From Pseudomonas sp. Tri1 (GTDB taxonomy: Bacteria; Pseudomonadota; Gammaproteobacteria; Pseudomonadales; Pseudomonadaceae), in contig NZ_CP072913.1 in the NCBI RefSeq assembly GCF_017968885.1, positions 1,348,001 through 1,412,000 on the forward strand: a stretch of 64,000 nucleotides of DNA, given 5' to 3'. Positions 1 through 7,671 of this stretch are shown here, piece by piece. The stretch's first letter is position 1, and each line of letters begins with the position of its first letter. Under the pieces are notes generated by a model. It was not told the DNA's origin. It saw only the letters and a program-made list of their open reading frames with translations, and made no database searches. The position numbers and the translations under genes were made by a program.

Positions 1-15
1 CGACGGAGGTACGTG

Positions 16-399
16 ATGCGTCAACAAATGGCACTGGGCAGTTTCATTTTCGGCCTGTCCAGAAACTTCGCCTATCACTCCCTGGTACGCACCTCGGACG
101 GCGGCTGGAAGAGCATCGACATCCTCACCAGCAAACCCAAGTCCAGTCAGGTCGGCCAGGGCCTGCAAGGGCTGACGATCACAGGCAAGTCGATGTACTC
201 GATTGCCATGGACCGCCTCGATGAACTGCGGGCATTGCAGGCGCAACGCGTTCCGGTGCCGTTGGTTGATGGCATTGGTCGCAACTGGGGCTTGTGGCAG
301 ATCAACAAAGTGACGGAAACCCAGACCGAGATCATTGATGACGGCACCGCGATGGTGGTCGGCTGGGTGATTGAATTAACGGAGTTCGCCAATGCGTAG
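16..399 (+). CDS. P2-like phage tail protein gpU
   Basis: Small tail protein of the P2 gpU family, which acts at tail completion next to gpX and gpD. The 127-residue sequence has the usual features: an N-terminal LGSFIFGL segment and a GRNWGLW motif near residue 95. ATG 16 is preferred over GTG 13 because GGAGG at 5-9 is six bases from ATG and only three from GTG. The gene overlaps gpX by 8 bases. With gpX and gpD it forms the 3-prime end of a P2/CTX-like tail module that begins outside the window on the left. Family recognised from sequence; the tailocin context is inferred. Confidence 0.85.
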   Translation: MRQQMALGSFIFGLSRNFAYHSLVRTSDGGWKSIDILTSKPKSSQVGQGLQGLTITGKSMYSIAMDRLDELRALQAQRVPVPLVDGIGRNWGLWQINKVTETQTEIIDDGTAMVVGWVIELTEFANA

Positions 400-604
400 G
401 GTTCGAAGCATCGCCGGTGATTCGGTGAATCTGTTGCTGTACCGCGAGTTGGAGCGTTGTGACGATGCCACCGAAGAGGCGCTCTGGCTGCTCAATCCGA
501 CGCTGGCCGAATGGGGCCCGGTCTTGCCGGCCGGGGTATGGGTGGTCCTGCCGGAAGTGGATCTCAAGCCTGTCGCACCCACACCGGTTTCGGCCTGGGA
601 TTAA
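392..604 (+). CDS. P2-like phage tail protein gpX (LysM-like)
   Basis: A 70-residue tail protein X. It has the compact LysM-like pattern of the family: an initial GDSVNLLLYR segment, then LLNPTLAEWGPVLPAGVWVVLP. Its start overlaps the end of gpU and its stop lies 9 bases before gpD, with AAGGAGG in that gap. In P2-like tails gpX sits with gpU and gpD in the tail-tip and tail-completion group. Length and gene order match the family. Confidence 0.85.
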   Translation: MRRVRSIAGDSVNLLLYRELERCDDATEEALWLLNPTLAEWGPVLPAGVWVVLPEVDLKPVAPTPVSAWD

Positions 605-613
605 GGAGGCAAC

Positions 614-1630
614 ATGTCACTGGGTTTCACACCAGCGGTGGAAATTTACGGTGCGAACGCGGCACTGCTCAACGAACGCTTGCTCAAGTGGACGCACGTC
701 GACGCGGCAGGGATCGAGTCTGATCAACTGACGCTGACGATCAGCCTGGACGGGCTTGAAGGGTTGCCTAGCCTGGGTGGGAAAATCGGTCTGCGGGTCG
801 GTTATCTGGAGTCGGGACTGGTGGATAAAGGCGAGTTCGTCATCACCCGACGCACGCCGATGCTGTTTCCCCTGCAACTGGTTCTGGTGGCTATGGCCGC
901 GCCGTTCAGCGCGGCGGACCAGACCGGGTTCAAGCAACGCCGATCCGTCAGCCATGGGCCGACGACCTTGGGTGCGCTGTTTCGGCAATTGACCAGCAGG
1001 CACGGCTTTTCCCCCCGTGTCGCGCCGGACCTGTCGCTGATAAAAATCGAACACATCGACCAGTCCAACGAAACCGACATGGGTTTCCTGACGCGCCTGG
1101 CCCACCGTTATGACGCCGTCGCCAAGCCGATCAACGAGTTGTATGTGCTGGCTCGGCGCGGTCAGGCGAAATCGTTGTCGGGCAAGGTTCTTCCAGAAAT
1201 AAAGCTGTCGGTGACCACCAATAATCGCCCGGGGGATAACGCCTTTATCTCGGCCAAGCTGGAAGAAACTGCCCGGGCGAAATACCAGGGCTGCAAGACC
1301 AGTTGGTGGGACGCGGCGGCCGGAAAAGTGCGTGTCGAGCAGAGCGGCCTCGCGCCGTTCAAGACCCTGCGCCAACGTTTCCAGAGCGCAGACGATGCCC
1401 GCGCCGCCGGTGAAGGCGAGGTACGCCGGATGATGCGCGAGGCCCTCAAGGTAAAGATTGGCTGTCCTGGCAACCCGGGATTGTCCGCCGAAGGCATCGT
1501 GCTGTTGGACCCTTCCTGGCCGGACTTCATGCGCGGTCGCTGGTCGATCGACAAAGTCACCGCCAGCGGCGACCGGGAAAAAAGCTACCGCTGCGAGATT
1601 GATGCAACCTGCCTGGATGCCAGGGCCTGA
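614..1630 (+). CDS. P2-like late control protein D / tail hub (gpD)
   Basis: A 338-residue protein of the phage late control gene D family, which forms the baseplate hub at the end of the tail tube. The N-terminal VEIYGANAALLNERLLKW and the central HIDQSNETDMGFLTRLA segments are typical. A strong Shine-Dalgarno (AAGGAGG) precedes ATG 614. It is the last gene of the P2-like module; the next gene belongs to a Mu-like module, with a paired REP element between them. The locus therefore carries a second hub-type protein (the gpP-like gene at 7672), consistent with two separate tail particles. Confidence 0.88.
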   Translation: MSLGFTPAVEIYGANAALLNERLLKWTHVDAAGIESDQLTLTISLDGLEGLPSLGGKIGLRVGYLESGLVDKGEFVITRRTPMLFPLQLVLVAMAAPFSAADQTGFKQRRSVSHGPTTLGALFRQLTSRHGFSPRVAPDLSLIKIEHIDQSNETDMGFLTRLAHRYDAVAKPINELYVLARRGQAKSLSGKVLPEIKLSVTTNNRPGDNAFISAKLEETARAKYQGCKTSWWDAAAGKVRVEQSGLAPFKTLRQRFQSADDARAAGEGEVRRMMREALKVKIGCPGNPGLSAEGIVLLDPSWPDFMRGRWSIDKVTASGDREKSYRCEIDATCLDARA

Positions 1631-1658
1631 CGCCACTCCCCCAAACACCGCGAACCCT

Positions 1659-1748
1659 GTGCGAGCGAGCTTGCTCGCGATAGCGGCGTGTCAGTCGACT
1701 TCAATTTCGAATGTCAGATCGTTATCGCGAGCAAGCTCGCTCCCACAG
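1659..1748. repeat. Paired REP element (REPIN)
   Basis: Two inverted copies of a 24-26 base REP (GCGAGCGAGCTTGCTCGCGA on the left; the reverse complement with CTCGCTCCCACAG on the right) flank a spacer of about 40 bases. It sits exactly between the P2-like and Mu-like tail modules, so it marks their junction and may end or stabilise the upstream transcript. Confidence 0.85.
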
Positions 1749-1789
1749 TTTTCCGACTGCCTGCGCCTTTCATATCACTGGAGCCCTCC

Positions 1790-2356
1790 ATGAAGATCAC
1801 GCCGATCCTCACGCAGCTGCGTGAGCAATGCCCTGCGCTCGCCAATCGCGTGGCTGCGGGCGCTGACCTCGCTACCTTGCAACCCCCCTGCGCCTACGTA
1901 GCGCCGATCAACGATCTGGCCATTGCGAACACTGCGCAAAACGCCACCCGGCAAGCGATCCGCGACCGCTTCGAAGTGACCCTGGTACTCGACTCCACCG
2001 ACGCGACAACAGCGCTGGATCAGTTGCACGACCTGCGGGCCGAGCTGTGGCGTGCACTGGTGGGGTTCAAACCCGGTGGCGACTACACCGGCATCGAATA
2101 CGACGGTGGCGAGCTGATATCCATCAACAGCAGCCGTGTGTCGTACCGGCTGCGCTTTTTCGCCGAGTTCCAGCTGGGCCGCAACCTGGCGAGCCAGCCT
2201 GCCGAAAGCTGGCACGAGCGTGAACTGGACGGCTTGTCGTCCTTTACCGGGGCCACCGTGCAGGTCGATGCCATCGACCCGGCGGACCCCAACCTGAAAC
2301 GTCCCGGCCCTGATGGGCGCGTGGAACTGACCTTCTCTGGAGACGTAACCCCATGA
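1790..2356 (+). CDS. Mu gp37-like tail protein (DUF1834)
   Basis: A 188-residue protein matching the Mu gp37 / DUF1834 family by position and sequence: first gene of the Mu-like tail module, before gp38 and sheath. The family is thought to act as a tail terminator-type protein. ATG 1790 is chosen because GGAG lies just upstream and the longer reading frame runs through the REP element. Its stop overlaps the next gene by 4 bases (ATGA). Confidence 0.75.
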   Translation: MKITPILTQLREQCPALANRVAAGADLATLQPPCAYVAPINDLAIANTAQNATRQAIRDRFEVTLVLDSTDATTALDQLHDLRAELWRALVGFKPGGDYTGIEYDGGELISINSSRVSYRLRFFAEFQLGRNLASQPAESWHERELDGLSSFTGATVQVDAIDPADPNLKRPGPDGRVELTFSGDVTP

Positions 2357-2535
2357 GCAAACGCATCACCGTGCTGCCGGCCCCGGGCCGTGCCGTACCG
2401 GACCCGGAAGCGGGCGATCTGTTGCCCCTCGAAGGCCGTGAAGTGCCGGACAACGCCTGGTGGCGTCGTCGTCTGGCCGATGGCGATATCACCACCAAAA
2501 CCGTGAAAGCGGCAAAACCACAGGGAGCCAAATAA
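2353..2535 (+). CDS. Mu gp38-like small tail protein (DUF2635)
   Basis: A 60-residue protein of the DUF2635 / Mu gp38 type: a short basic protein with the pattern V-P-D-P-x-x-G-x-L-L-P-x-E-G near residues 13-28. It is translationally coupled on both sides: ATGA overlap with gp37 and TAATG overlap with the sheath gene. Function is not established in the family. Confidence 0.75.
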   Translation: MSKRITVLPAPGRAVPDPEAGDLLPLEGREVPDNAWWRRRLADGDITTKTVKAAKPQGAK

Positions 2536-4031
2536 TGGCGATCGGATTCAGCAACATTCCCGCGGACATTCGTGTTCCGCTGTTCTACGCCGAAATGGAC
2601 AACTCGGCCGCCAATAGCGCGTCGTCGGCCATGCGCCGGTTGATCGTCGCCCAGGTCAACGACAACATCGCCCCGGCCGAAGTCGGCAAACTGGTGCTGG
2701 TGTCCAGCGTCGCGCTGGCCAAGAACATCGGCGGGCAGGGCTCGATGCTCGCCTCGATGTACGAGACCTGGCGCAAGACCGACCCGCTCGGTGAAATCTG
2801 GTGCCTGCCACTGCACAACACCGAGGGTTCTGTCGCACAGGGCGTGCTGACCCTCACCGGTACCGCCACCGAAAGCGGCGTGCTCAACCTTTACGTGGGT
2901 GGCGTGCGCGTCCAGGCGGCCATCGTCAATGGTGCAACGGCAGCTCAAGCCGCCACCGCGCTGGCCTTGAAAATCAACGCCGCCGCCGACCTCCCGGTAA
3001 CCGCTGCGGCCGCCGAAGGTGTCGTCACTCTCAGCGCCAAATGGACCGGCGCCAGCGGCAACGACATCAGCCTGCAGTTCAATCGCCTGGGCAAAAGCAA
3101 CGGCGAAGACACCCCGGCAGGCCTGACCACGGCCATCACTGCGATGGCCGGCGGCGCCGGTGTGCCGGACCAGACTGCTGCTGTTGCGGCCCTGGGCGAC
3201 GAGCCGTTCGAGTTCATCGCCATGCCCTGGTCCGACCTGTCGAGCCTCAACACCTGGCAAGCGGTCATGGACGACAGCACCGGTCGCTGGTCCTGGGCCA
3301 AGCAGTTGTTCGGCCATGTCTACAGCGCCAAGCGCGGTACCATCGGCACCCTGGTGGCGGCCGGTCAGGCGCGCAACGACCAGCACATGACCATCCAGGC
3401 CTTGGAGCTGGGCGTGCCGCAACCGTTCTGGGTCCAGGCCGCCGCGTTGGCCGCCCGCACTGCGGTGTTCATCTCCGCCGACGCCAGCCGTCCGACCCAG
3501 AGCGGCAGCCTGCCGGGCCTGGATCCGGCTCCGGCCAGCGAACGTTTCACTCTGACCGAGCGGCAGTCGCTGCTCAACTACGGTATCGCCACCGCTTACT
3601 ACGAAGGCGGTTATGTACGTATCCAGCGTTCCATCACGACCTATCAGAAAAATGCCTTTGGCCAGGCTGACAACTCCTACCTGGACAGCGAAACCATGCA
3701 CCAGTCGGCGTTCATCGTGCGCCGCCTGCAAAGCGTGATCACCAGCAAGTACGGTCGCCACAAACTGGCCTCCGACGGGACCCGGTTTGGCGCCGGCCAA
3801 CCCATCGTGACCCCGAGCACGATTCGCGGTGAGCTGATCGCCCAGTACGCCAAGCTCGAGCTGGAAGGCCACGTGGAAAATGCCGAGCTGTTCGCCGAGC
3901 ACTTGATCGTCGAGCGCGACAGCCAGGACCCGAGCCGGGTCAACGTGCTGTTCCCGCCGGATTACATCAATGGCCTGCGGGTGTTCGCGCTGCTCAACCA
4001 ATTCCGCCTGCAGTACGACGATGCCGCCTGA
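2535..4031 (+). CDS. Contractile tail sheath protein (Mu gpL-like)
   Basis: A 498-residue sheath protein, close to the length of Mu gpL. The sheath surrounds the tube and contracts to drive it through the target envelope. The N-terminal AIGFSNIPADIRVPLFYAE and the C-terminal NVLFPPDYINGLRVFALLNQFRLQY segments are typical of Mu-like sheaths. Start ATG 2535 overlaps the gp38 stop by one base; an upstream in-frame ATG lies inside gp38 and is not used. An intrinsic terminator follows before the tube gene. Confidence 0.93.
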   Translation: MAIGFSNIPADIRVPLFYAEMDNSAANSASSAMRRLIVAQVNDNIAPAEVGKLVLVSSVALAKNIGGQGSMLASMYETWRKTDPLGEIWCLPLHNTEGSVAQGVLTLTGTATESGVLNLYVGGVRVQAAIVNGATAAQAATALALKINAAADLPVTAAAAEGVVTLSAKWTGASGNDISLQFNRLGKSNGEDTPAGLTTAITAMAGGAGVPDQTAAVAALGDEPFEFIAMPWSDLSSLNTWQAVMDDSTGRWSWAKQLFGHVYSAKRGTIGTLVAAGQARNDQHMTIQALELGVPQPFWVQAAALAARTAVFISADASRPTQSGSLPGLDPAPASERFTLTERQSLLNYGIATAYYEGGYVRIQRSITTYQKNAFGQADNSYLDSETMHQSAFIVRRLQSVITSKYGRHKLASDGTRFGAGQPIVTPSTIRGELIAQYAKLELEGHVENAELFAEHLIVERDSQDPSRVNVLFPPDYINGLRVFALLNQFRLQYDDAA

Positions 4032-4056
4032 AGGTCGCGCTCAATCGTATGAACTC

Positions 4057-4080
4057 AGCCCACTTCGCGTGGGCTTTTTA
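4057..4080 (+). terminator. Intrinsic terminator between sheath and tube genes
   Basis: Perfect 7-bp stem AGCCCAC / GTGGGCT with loop TTCGC, followed by TTTTT. It lies 26 bases after the sheath stop and 18 bases before the tube ATG, inside what is otherwise one long tail operon, so partial read-through is expected. Confidence 0.7.
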
Positions 4081-4097
4081 TTGAAGGGAGAAACACC

Positions 4098-4445
4098 ATG
4101 GGTCAACTGATTGCGGGCACCTGCTACGTCAAAGTGGACGGCGCTCAATTGACCATCAACGGCGGCTGCGAAGCGCCACTGATGTTCACCAAACGCGAAA
4201 CCGTCGTACCGGGTTTCTACAAGGAAACCGACCTCGCCCCGTCCTTCAAGGTAACGGCGCTGCACACCGCGGACTTTCCGCTCAAGCAACTGGTGGCCGG
4301 CACCGACATGACCGTTACCTGCGAATTCAACAACGGCAAGGTCTACGTGCTGGCCGGCGCCTACCTGGTGGAAGAGCCGGTGTCCAAGGGCGACGACGCC
4401 ACCATCGAACTGAAGTTCGAAGGCATCAAGGGGACCTGGCAATGA
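4098..4445 (+). CDS. Tail tube protein (Mu gpM-like)
   Basis: A 115-residue protein of the Mu gpM tail tube family, forming the inner tube of the contractile tail. Characteristic elements are the N-terminal GTCYVKVDGAQLTINGG, the central KVTALHTADFPLKQLVAGTDMTVTCEFNNGKVYVLAGAY and the C-terminal VSKGDDATIELKFEGIKG. A GAAGGGAGAA Shine-Dalgarno precedes ATG 4098. It overlaps the assembly chaperone start by 4 bases. Sheath-tube-chaperone-tape order is diagnostic for myovirus tails. Confidence 0.9.
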   Translation: MGQLIAGTCYVKVDGAQLTINGGCEAPLMFTKRETVVPGFYKETDLAPSFKVTALHTADFPLKQLVAGTDMTVTCEFNNGKVYVLAGAYLVEEPVSKGDDATIELKFEGIKGTWQ

Positions 4446-4738
4446 GTGATGTCGTGACGCTGCGCGTGGCCATCGAGGCCCACGGCGAGCCTGTGAGCGA
4501 ACTGACCCTGCGCCGTCCGACGGTGCAAGAGGTGCGGGCGATCAAGGCACTGCCGTACAAGATCGACAAGAGCGAGGAAGTGAGCCTGGACATGGATGTC
4601 GCGGCCAAATACATCGCAGTCTGCGCCGGCATCCCGCCGTCGTCGGTCAACCAGTTGGATTTGGCAGACCTCAACGCGCTGAGCTGGGCCGTCGCGAGTT
4701 TTTTCATGAGTGCGGCGTCGCAGCCATCGGCGACCTGA
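4442..4738 (+). CDS. Tail assembly chaperone, unshifted product (gp41/E-like)
   Basis: A 98-residue chaperone of the phage E/41/14 tail assembly family, binding the tape measure during tail assembly. Typical N-terminal features are VTLRVAIEAHGEPVSELTLRRPT followed by an EVRAIKALPY segment. A slippery T-TTT-TTC at 4699-4705 near its end allows a -1 shift into a second frame that continues to 4869. This entry is the zero-frame product, which ends shortly after the slip site. Confidence 0.88.
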   Translation: MSDVVTLRVAIEAHGEPVSELTLRRPTVQEVRAIKALPYKIDKSEEVSLDMDVAAKYIAVCAGIPPSSVNQLDLADLNALSWAVASFFMSAASQPSAT

Positions 4739-4869
4739 TCGCCGCCGCCTATGACCTGGCCTGGTTCTGGAAGGTTGACCCCGAACAGATGATGGCCAGG
4801 CCACTGGATGTGCTCCGCGAATCCCTGGAGCACGCGCAACGGATCAATGCGATGCAGCAGGTGCAGTGA
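4442..4869 (+). CDS. Tail assembly chaperone, -1 frameshift fusion product
   Basis: Predicted extended chaperone of 142 residues: 88 codons in frame zero up to TTC 4703-4705, then 54 codons in the -1 frame starting at base 4705. The added tail reads HECGVAAIGDLIAAAYDLAW and then FWKVDPEQMM, resembling the E-prime/gpT type extension of tail chaperones. The shifted frame stays open from the slip site to TGA 4867-4869, and this stop overlaps the tape-measure ATG by one base. That tight packing supports use of the second frame. Frameshifted chaperone pairs are known in lambda, P2 and Mu-like phages; here it is inferred from sequence. Confidence 0.82.
4699..4745 (+). promoter_or_regulatory. Programmed -1 ribosomal frameshift signal
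   Basis: The heptamer T TTT TTC at 4699-4705 fits the X XXY YYZ rule in the chaperone reading frame. Six bases later a hairpin can form: GCGGCGTCGC (4712-4721) pairs with GCGAC (4730-4734) and GCCGC (4741-4745), leaving an 8-base loop and a 6-base bulge. Slip site, spacer and stem together match the standard signal. Confidence 0.8.
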
Positions 4870-6443
4870 TGGCAGACACACAAAAGGTAGAGAAAAAAGC
4901 GCTGCTGCTGACTGGCATCGACGAGCTGTCACCCAAGCTCGCCAACCTTCGAGCGAAGGTCGCGAGCTTCAAGCAGAACCTCAATGCCACTGGCCTGGGC
5001 AGCCTGGATATTTCCGCGCTGCTCCCGGACGGCGGCCTGGCCAAGCCATTCGTGGAGGGGCTCCAGTCAGCAGAGGCTTTCAAAGGTGAAGTGGGCGCGG
5101 CGAACGTGGCGGCCAGCAGCTTGAAGGCACCTGAAGCGCCGCGTGTGGCGGCACAGAGCCTGGATGGATTGAAGACTTCCATCAGCAATGTGTCGGTGCA
5201 GTTCGGCTCGGCCCTGGGGCCGGCGGTCAATGCGGTAGCGGCCAGCTTGCAGCCGATGGTCACTGGTGTGGCCCAGGTGCTGCAGGACAACCCGCAACTG
5301 GTGCAGGGCCTGGCGACTGGCGTGGTGGCGTTCAACGCGATCCAGACGGCAGTCAGCGGTGCGAGCCAAGCCCTGGAGGTGGTCAACCTGGCCTTGAAGA
5401 TGAACCCTATTGGCTTGATTGCCATGGGCATCGCCTTGGCGGCAGGCATGATCATCGCCCACTGGACGCCGATCTCGGCGTTCTTCGCCGGGCTCTGGCA
5501 GAGGCTGGCGCCGATCGTTATGCCGATGGTCGAGTTCTTCAAGACGATGTTCGCTTTCACTCCGCTGGGGCAGGTGATCAGCCACTGGGGGCCGATCAGC
5601 AGTTTTTTTGGCGCGCTCTGGAACGTGATTGTGGCGGCGGCAACACCCATCATCGGCTTTATGCAAACGTTGTTCGCCTGGTCTCCCTTGGGGTTGATCA
5701 TCGCCAACTGGACGCCCCTGAGCGGGCTGTTCGCCGCGATCTGGGACTTGCTCAAGGCCCTGACCGTGCCGGTGATGGACGCCTTGAAAGGCCTGTTCGA
5801 CTGGACGCCGCTGGGGTTGATCATGGCCAACTGGGGCACGATCGGTGAAGTCTTCGCCGGGATCTGGGAGGGCATTCGCAATCAAGTGTCGATCATGCTG
5901 GCGGTGTTCAGTGGTTTGTTCGACTGGTCGCCCATCGAGGGCCTCATCAAACAGTGGGGGCCGGTGGGTGAGTGGTTCACTCAATGGTGGGACGAGCTGC
6001 AGGGCGTGATCGCGCCGATCAAGGCGTTCTTTAACGGCGGCTTCGGTGAAATCATCACCACGTTCACCGGTAAGGTCGAAGGACTGACCGAGGCGCAGCG
6101 CCAGACCAATGCCGAAGGCAAGGGTAAGCTGGCACCGGCGTTTTTTGGCGGGGCCAGTGAGCCGCCTGCGGGCCTGTCTTCCAACCTTGCGCCAGCGCTG
6201 GGCAACCTGCCGGCGAAAACCGCATTGGCGCCGGGTGCGTTGCCGCAAACCTCCAGTGCCCTGGTGCAACAAAGCGCCGCGAACAATCGCACGCAGCTCG
6301 AAGGTGGCCTGACCGTGCGCTTTGAAAATGCACCGGCCGGGTTGCGCGCCGATCCACCACAGACCAATCAGCCGGCCCTGGCGGTAAGTTCGCGCATCGG
6401 ATACCGCTCACTGTCCACAGGAGGTTCCAATGAGCTGGCGTGA
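4869..6443 (+). CDS. Tail tape measure protein with 41-residue repeats
   Basis: A 524-residue tape measure protein, which sets tail length and is threaded in the tube lumen. It follows the frameshifting chaperone, the invariant position of this gene. The N-terminal part (about 60 residues) is charged and helical. The middle is hydrophobic and built from tandem repeats of exactly 41 residues starting with (A/D)(F/W)(T/S)P-L-G, rich in Trp, with WTP/WGP motifs. The C-terminal part is Ala/Pro/Gln-rich linker. ATG 4869 is used rather than GTG 4866 because it forms a TGATG overlap with the shifted chaperone. Short length predicts a short tail. Confidence 0.88.
   Translation: MADTQKVEKKALLLTGIDELSPKLANLRAKVASFKQNLNATGLGSLDISALLPDGGLAKPFVEGLQSAEAFKGEVGAANVAASSLKAPEAPRVAAQSLDGLKTSISNVSVQFGSALGPAVNAVAASLQPMVTGVAQVLQDNPQLVQGLATGVVAFNAIQTAVSGASQALEVVNLALKMNPIGLIAMGIALAAGMIIAHWTPISAFFAGLWQRLAPIVMPMVEFFKTMFAFTPLGQVISHWGPISSFFGALWNVIVAAATPIIGFMQTLFAWSPLGLIIANWTPLSGLFAAIWDLLKALTVPVMDALKGLFDWTPLGLIMANWGTIGEVFAGIWEGIRNQVSIMLAVFSGLFDWSPIEGLIKQWGPVGEWFTQWWDELQGVIAPIKAFFNGGFGEIITTFTGKVEGLTEAQRQTNAEGKGKLAPAFFGGASEPPAGLSSNLAPALGNLPAKTALAPGALPQTSSALVQQSAANNRTQLEGGLTVRFENAPAGLRADPPQTNQPALAVSSRIGYRSLSTGGSNELA
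5553..6044 (+). repeat. Four 123-bp tandem coding repeats in the tape measure gene
   Basis: Units start at 5553, 5676, 5799 and 5922, an exact 123-base spacing. They encode AFTPLGQVISHWGPISSFFG, AWSPLGLIIANWTPLSGLFA, DWTPLGLIMANWGTIGEVFA and DWSPIEGLIKQWGPVGEWFT at matching positions. A related partial unit (MNPIGLI...HWTPISAFFAGLW) precedes them from about 5400. Confidence 0.88.
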
Positions 6444-7668
6444 TCGTTTGTTGCCGGCGTCGTTTCGCGGCGTCGGGTTCTGGGTCGATCAGGCGAAAAC
6501 CCCGGTCGGCCACAAGGGCCAGTTGCATGAATATCCACAGCGCGACCGGCCGTTTTTCGAAGGGCTCGGCCAGCAGGCGAAGATTCATGAGTTGACCGCG
6601 TTCATCGTCGGTCCCGACTGCCTGGAGCAGCGTGACAAACTGCTCAAGGCTTTGGAGCAGGGCAGCGGCGAACTGGTGCATCCGTGGTTGGGGCGCCTGC
6701 AGGTCAAGGTCGGCGAGTGTGACATGACCCACACCCGCCAGGACGGCGGGCTGGTGACCTTCGCCCTGAAGTTCTACCCCGACCAGGCGCTGCAATTCCC
6801 CTCGGCCGCGATCAACAGCCAGAAACTGCTGCTGGTCTCGGCCGACAGCTTCCTCGGTTCGGCGGTGCGGCGCTTCGAGGACGCCATGACCTTGATCAAG
6901 GCCGCACGAATCGGCATCGCTGATCTGCGCAACAGCCTCAAGGAGGTCTTCGGTGTGATCGAGCAGGAGCTCAAGCCGTTGATCGAGACCTATCGGCAAC
7001 TCAGCGATCTGGTCAAGGCGGTGAAAGAGCTGCCCAAGGACGTGGCGGCCGAGTTCAAGGGGTTGCTGGGTGACATCCGGGAACTGAAGGACTTTGCCCG
7101 TGACGGTTATCGCGGCGTAATTGCCAGCGTGTCGCAACAGGTCGAGGCGATTCGCAAGGCCGATGCACCCAAGCTCACCACCGGTAAGGACACCACGGCG
7201 GCGGCCCAGGCTGTGGCCGATCTGGTGCAGGACACACTGCTGGTACAGGCCGCGCAATGGATTGCGGCGATGCCGGTGGCGACACCGGTGGTCAAGTTGG
7301 GCGCTACACCCTCGGTGGCGCAACAGGCGGTGCAACCGGTCCAGCGTCGGGACGTGCCGGTGGCCGATGATGTGCTGGCGTTGCGCGATGCCCTCAACGA
7401 GGCCATCTGGCAAGCCTCGCTCAAGGCCGATCCGGATCACTACCAGGCCCTGAACAACCTGCGCCAGCAAATGGCCGCGCACCTGACGGCGGTAGCGTCG
7501 TCGGGCGTAAGGCTGATCAACCTGTCGTTCAAGCAAAGCCTGCCGGCGTTGGTGGTGGCGTATCAGCAATTTGCCGATGCCACCCGGGTGGCCGAGGTGA
7601 CCCAGCGCAACGGCGTGGCTCATCCGGGTTTCCTGCCGCCCAACGACCTGAAAGTCTCGGGGGAGTAA
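6430..7668 (+). CDS. Mu gpN-like DNA circularisation/tail protein
   Basis: A 412-residue protein of the DNA circularisation N-terminal (Mu gpN) family, a baseplate or tail-tip component despite the historical name. The N-terminus WRDRLLPASFRGVGFWVDQA, followed by HKGQLHEYPQRDRPFFEGLG, is the family signature. Middle residues 140-210 are helical and coiled-coil-like. It overlaps the end of the tape measure gene by 14 bases and is followed 3 bases later by gpP, preceded by GGGGGAG. Confidence 0.88.
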   Translation: MSWRDRLLPASFRGVGFWVDQAKTPVGHKGQLHEYPQRDRPFFEGLGQQAKIHELTAFIVGPDCLEQRDKLLKALEQGSGELVHPWLGRLQVKVGECDMTHTRQDGGLVTFALKFYPDQALQFPSAAINSQKLLLVSADSFLGSAVRRFEDAMTLIKAARIGIADLRNSLKEVFGVIEQELKPLIETYRQLSDLVKAVKELPKDVAAEFKGLLGDIRELKDFARDGYRGVIASVSQQVEAIRKADAPKLTTGKDTTAAAQAVADLVQDTLLVQAAQWIAAMPVATPVVKLGATPSVAQQAVQPVQRRDVPVADDVLALRDALNEAIWQASLKADPDHYQALNNLRQQMAAHLTAVASSGVRLINLSFKQSLPALVVAYQQFADATRVAEVTQRNGVAHPGFLPPNDLKVSGE

Positions 7669-7671
7669 GCC

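Noticed and set aside
2244..4001. 585-residue reading frame antisense to the tail sheath gene
   Set aside because: Mirror of a GC-rich coding strand; composition is His/Arg/Gln/Gly-rich with no domains, and the sheath on the other strand is certain.
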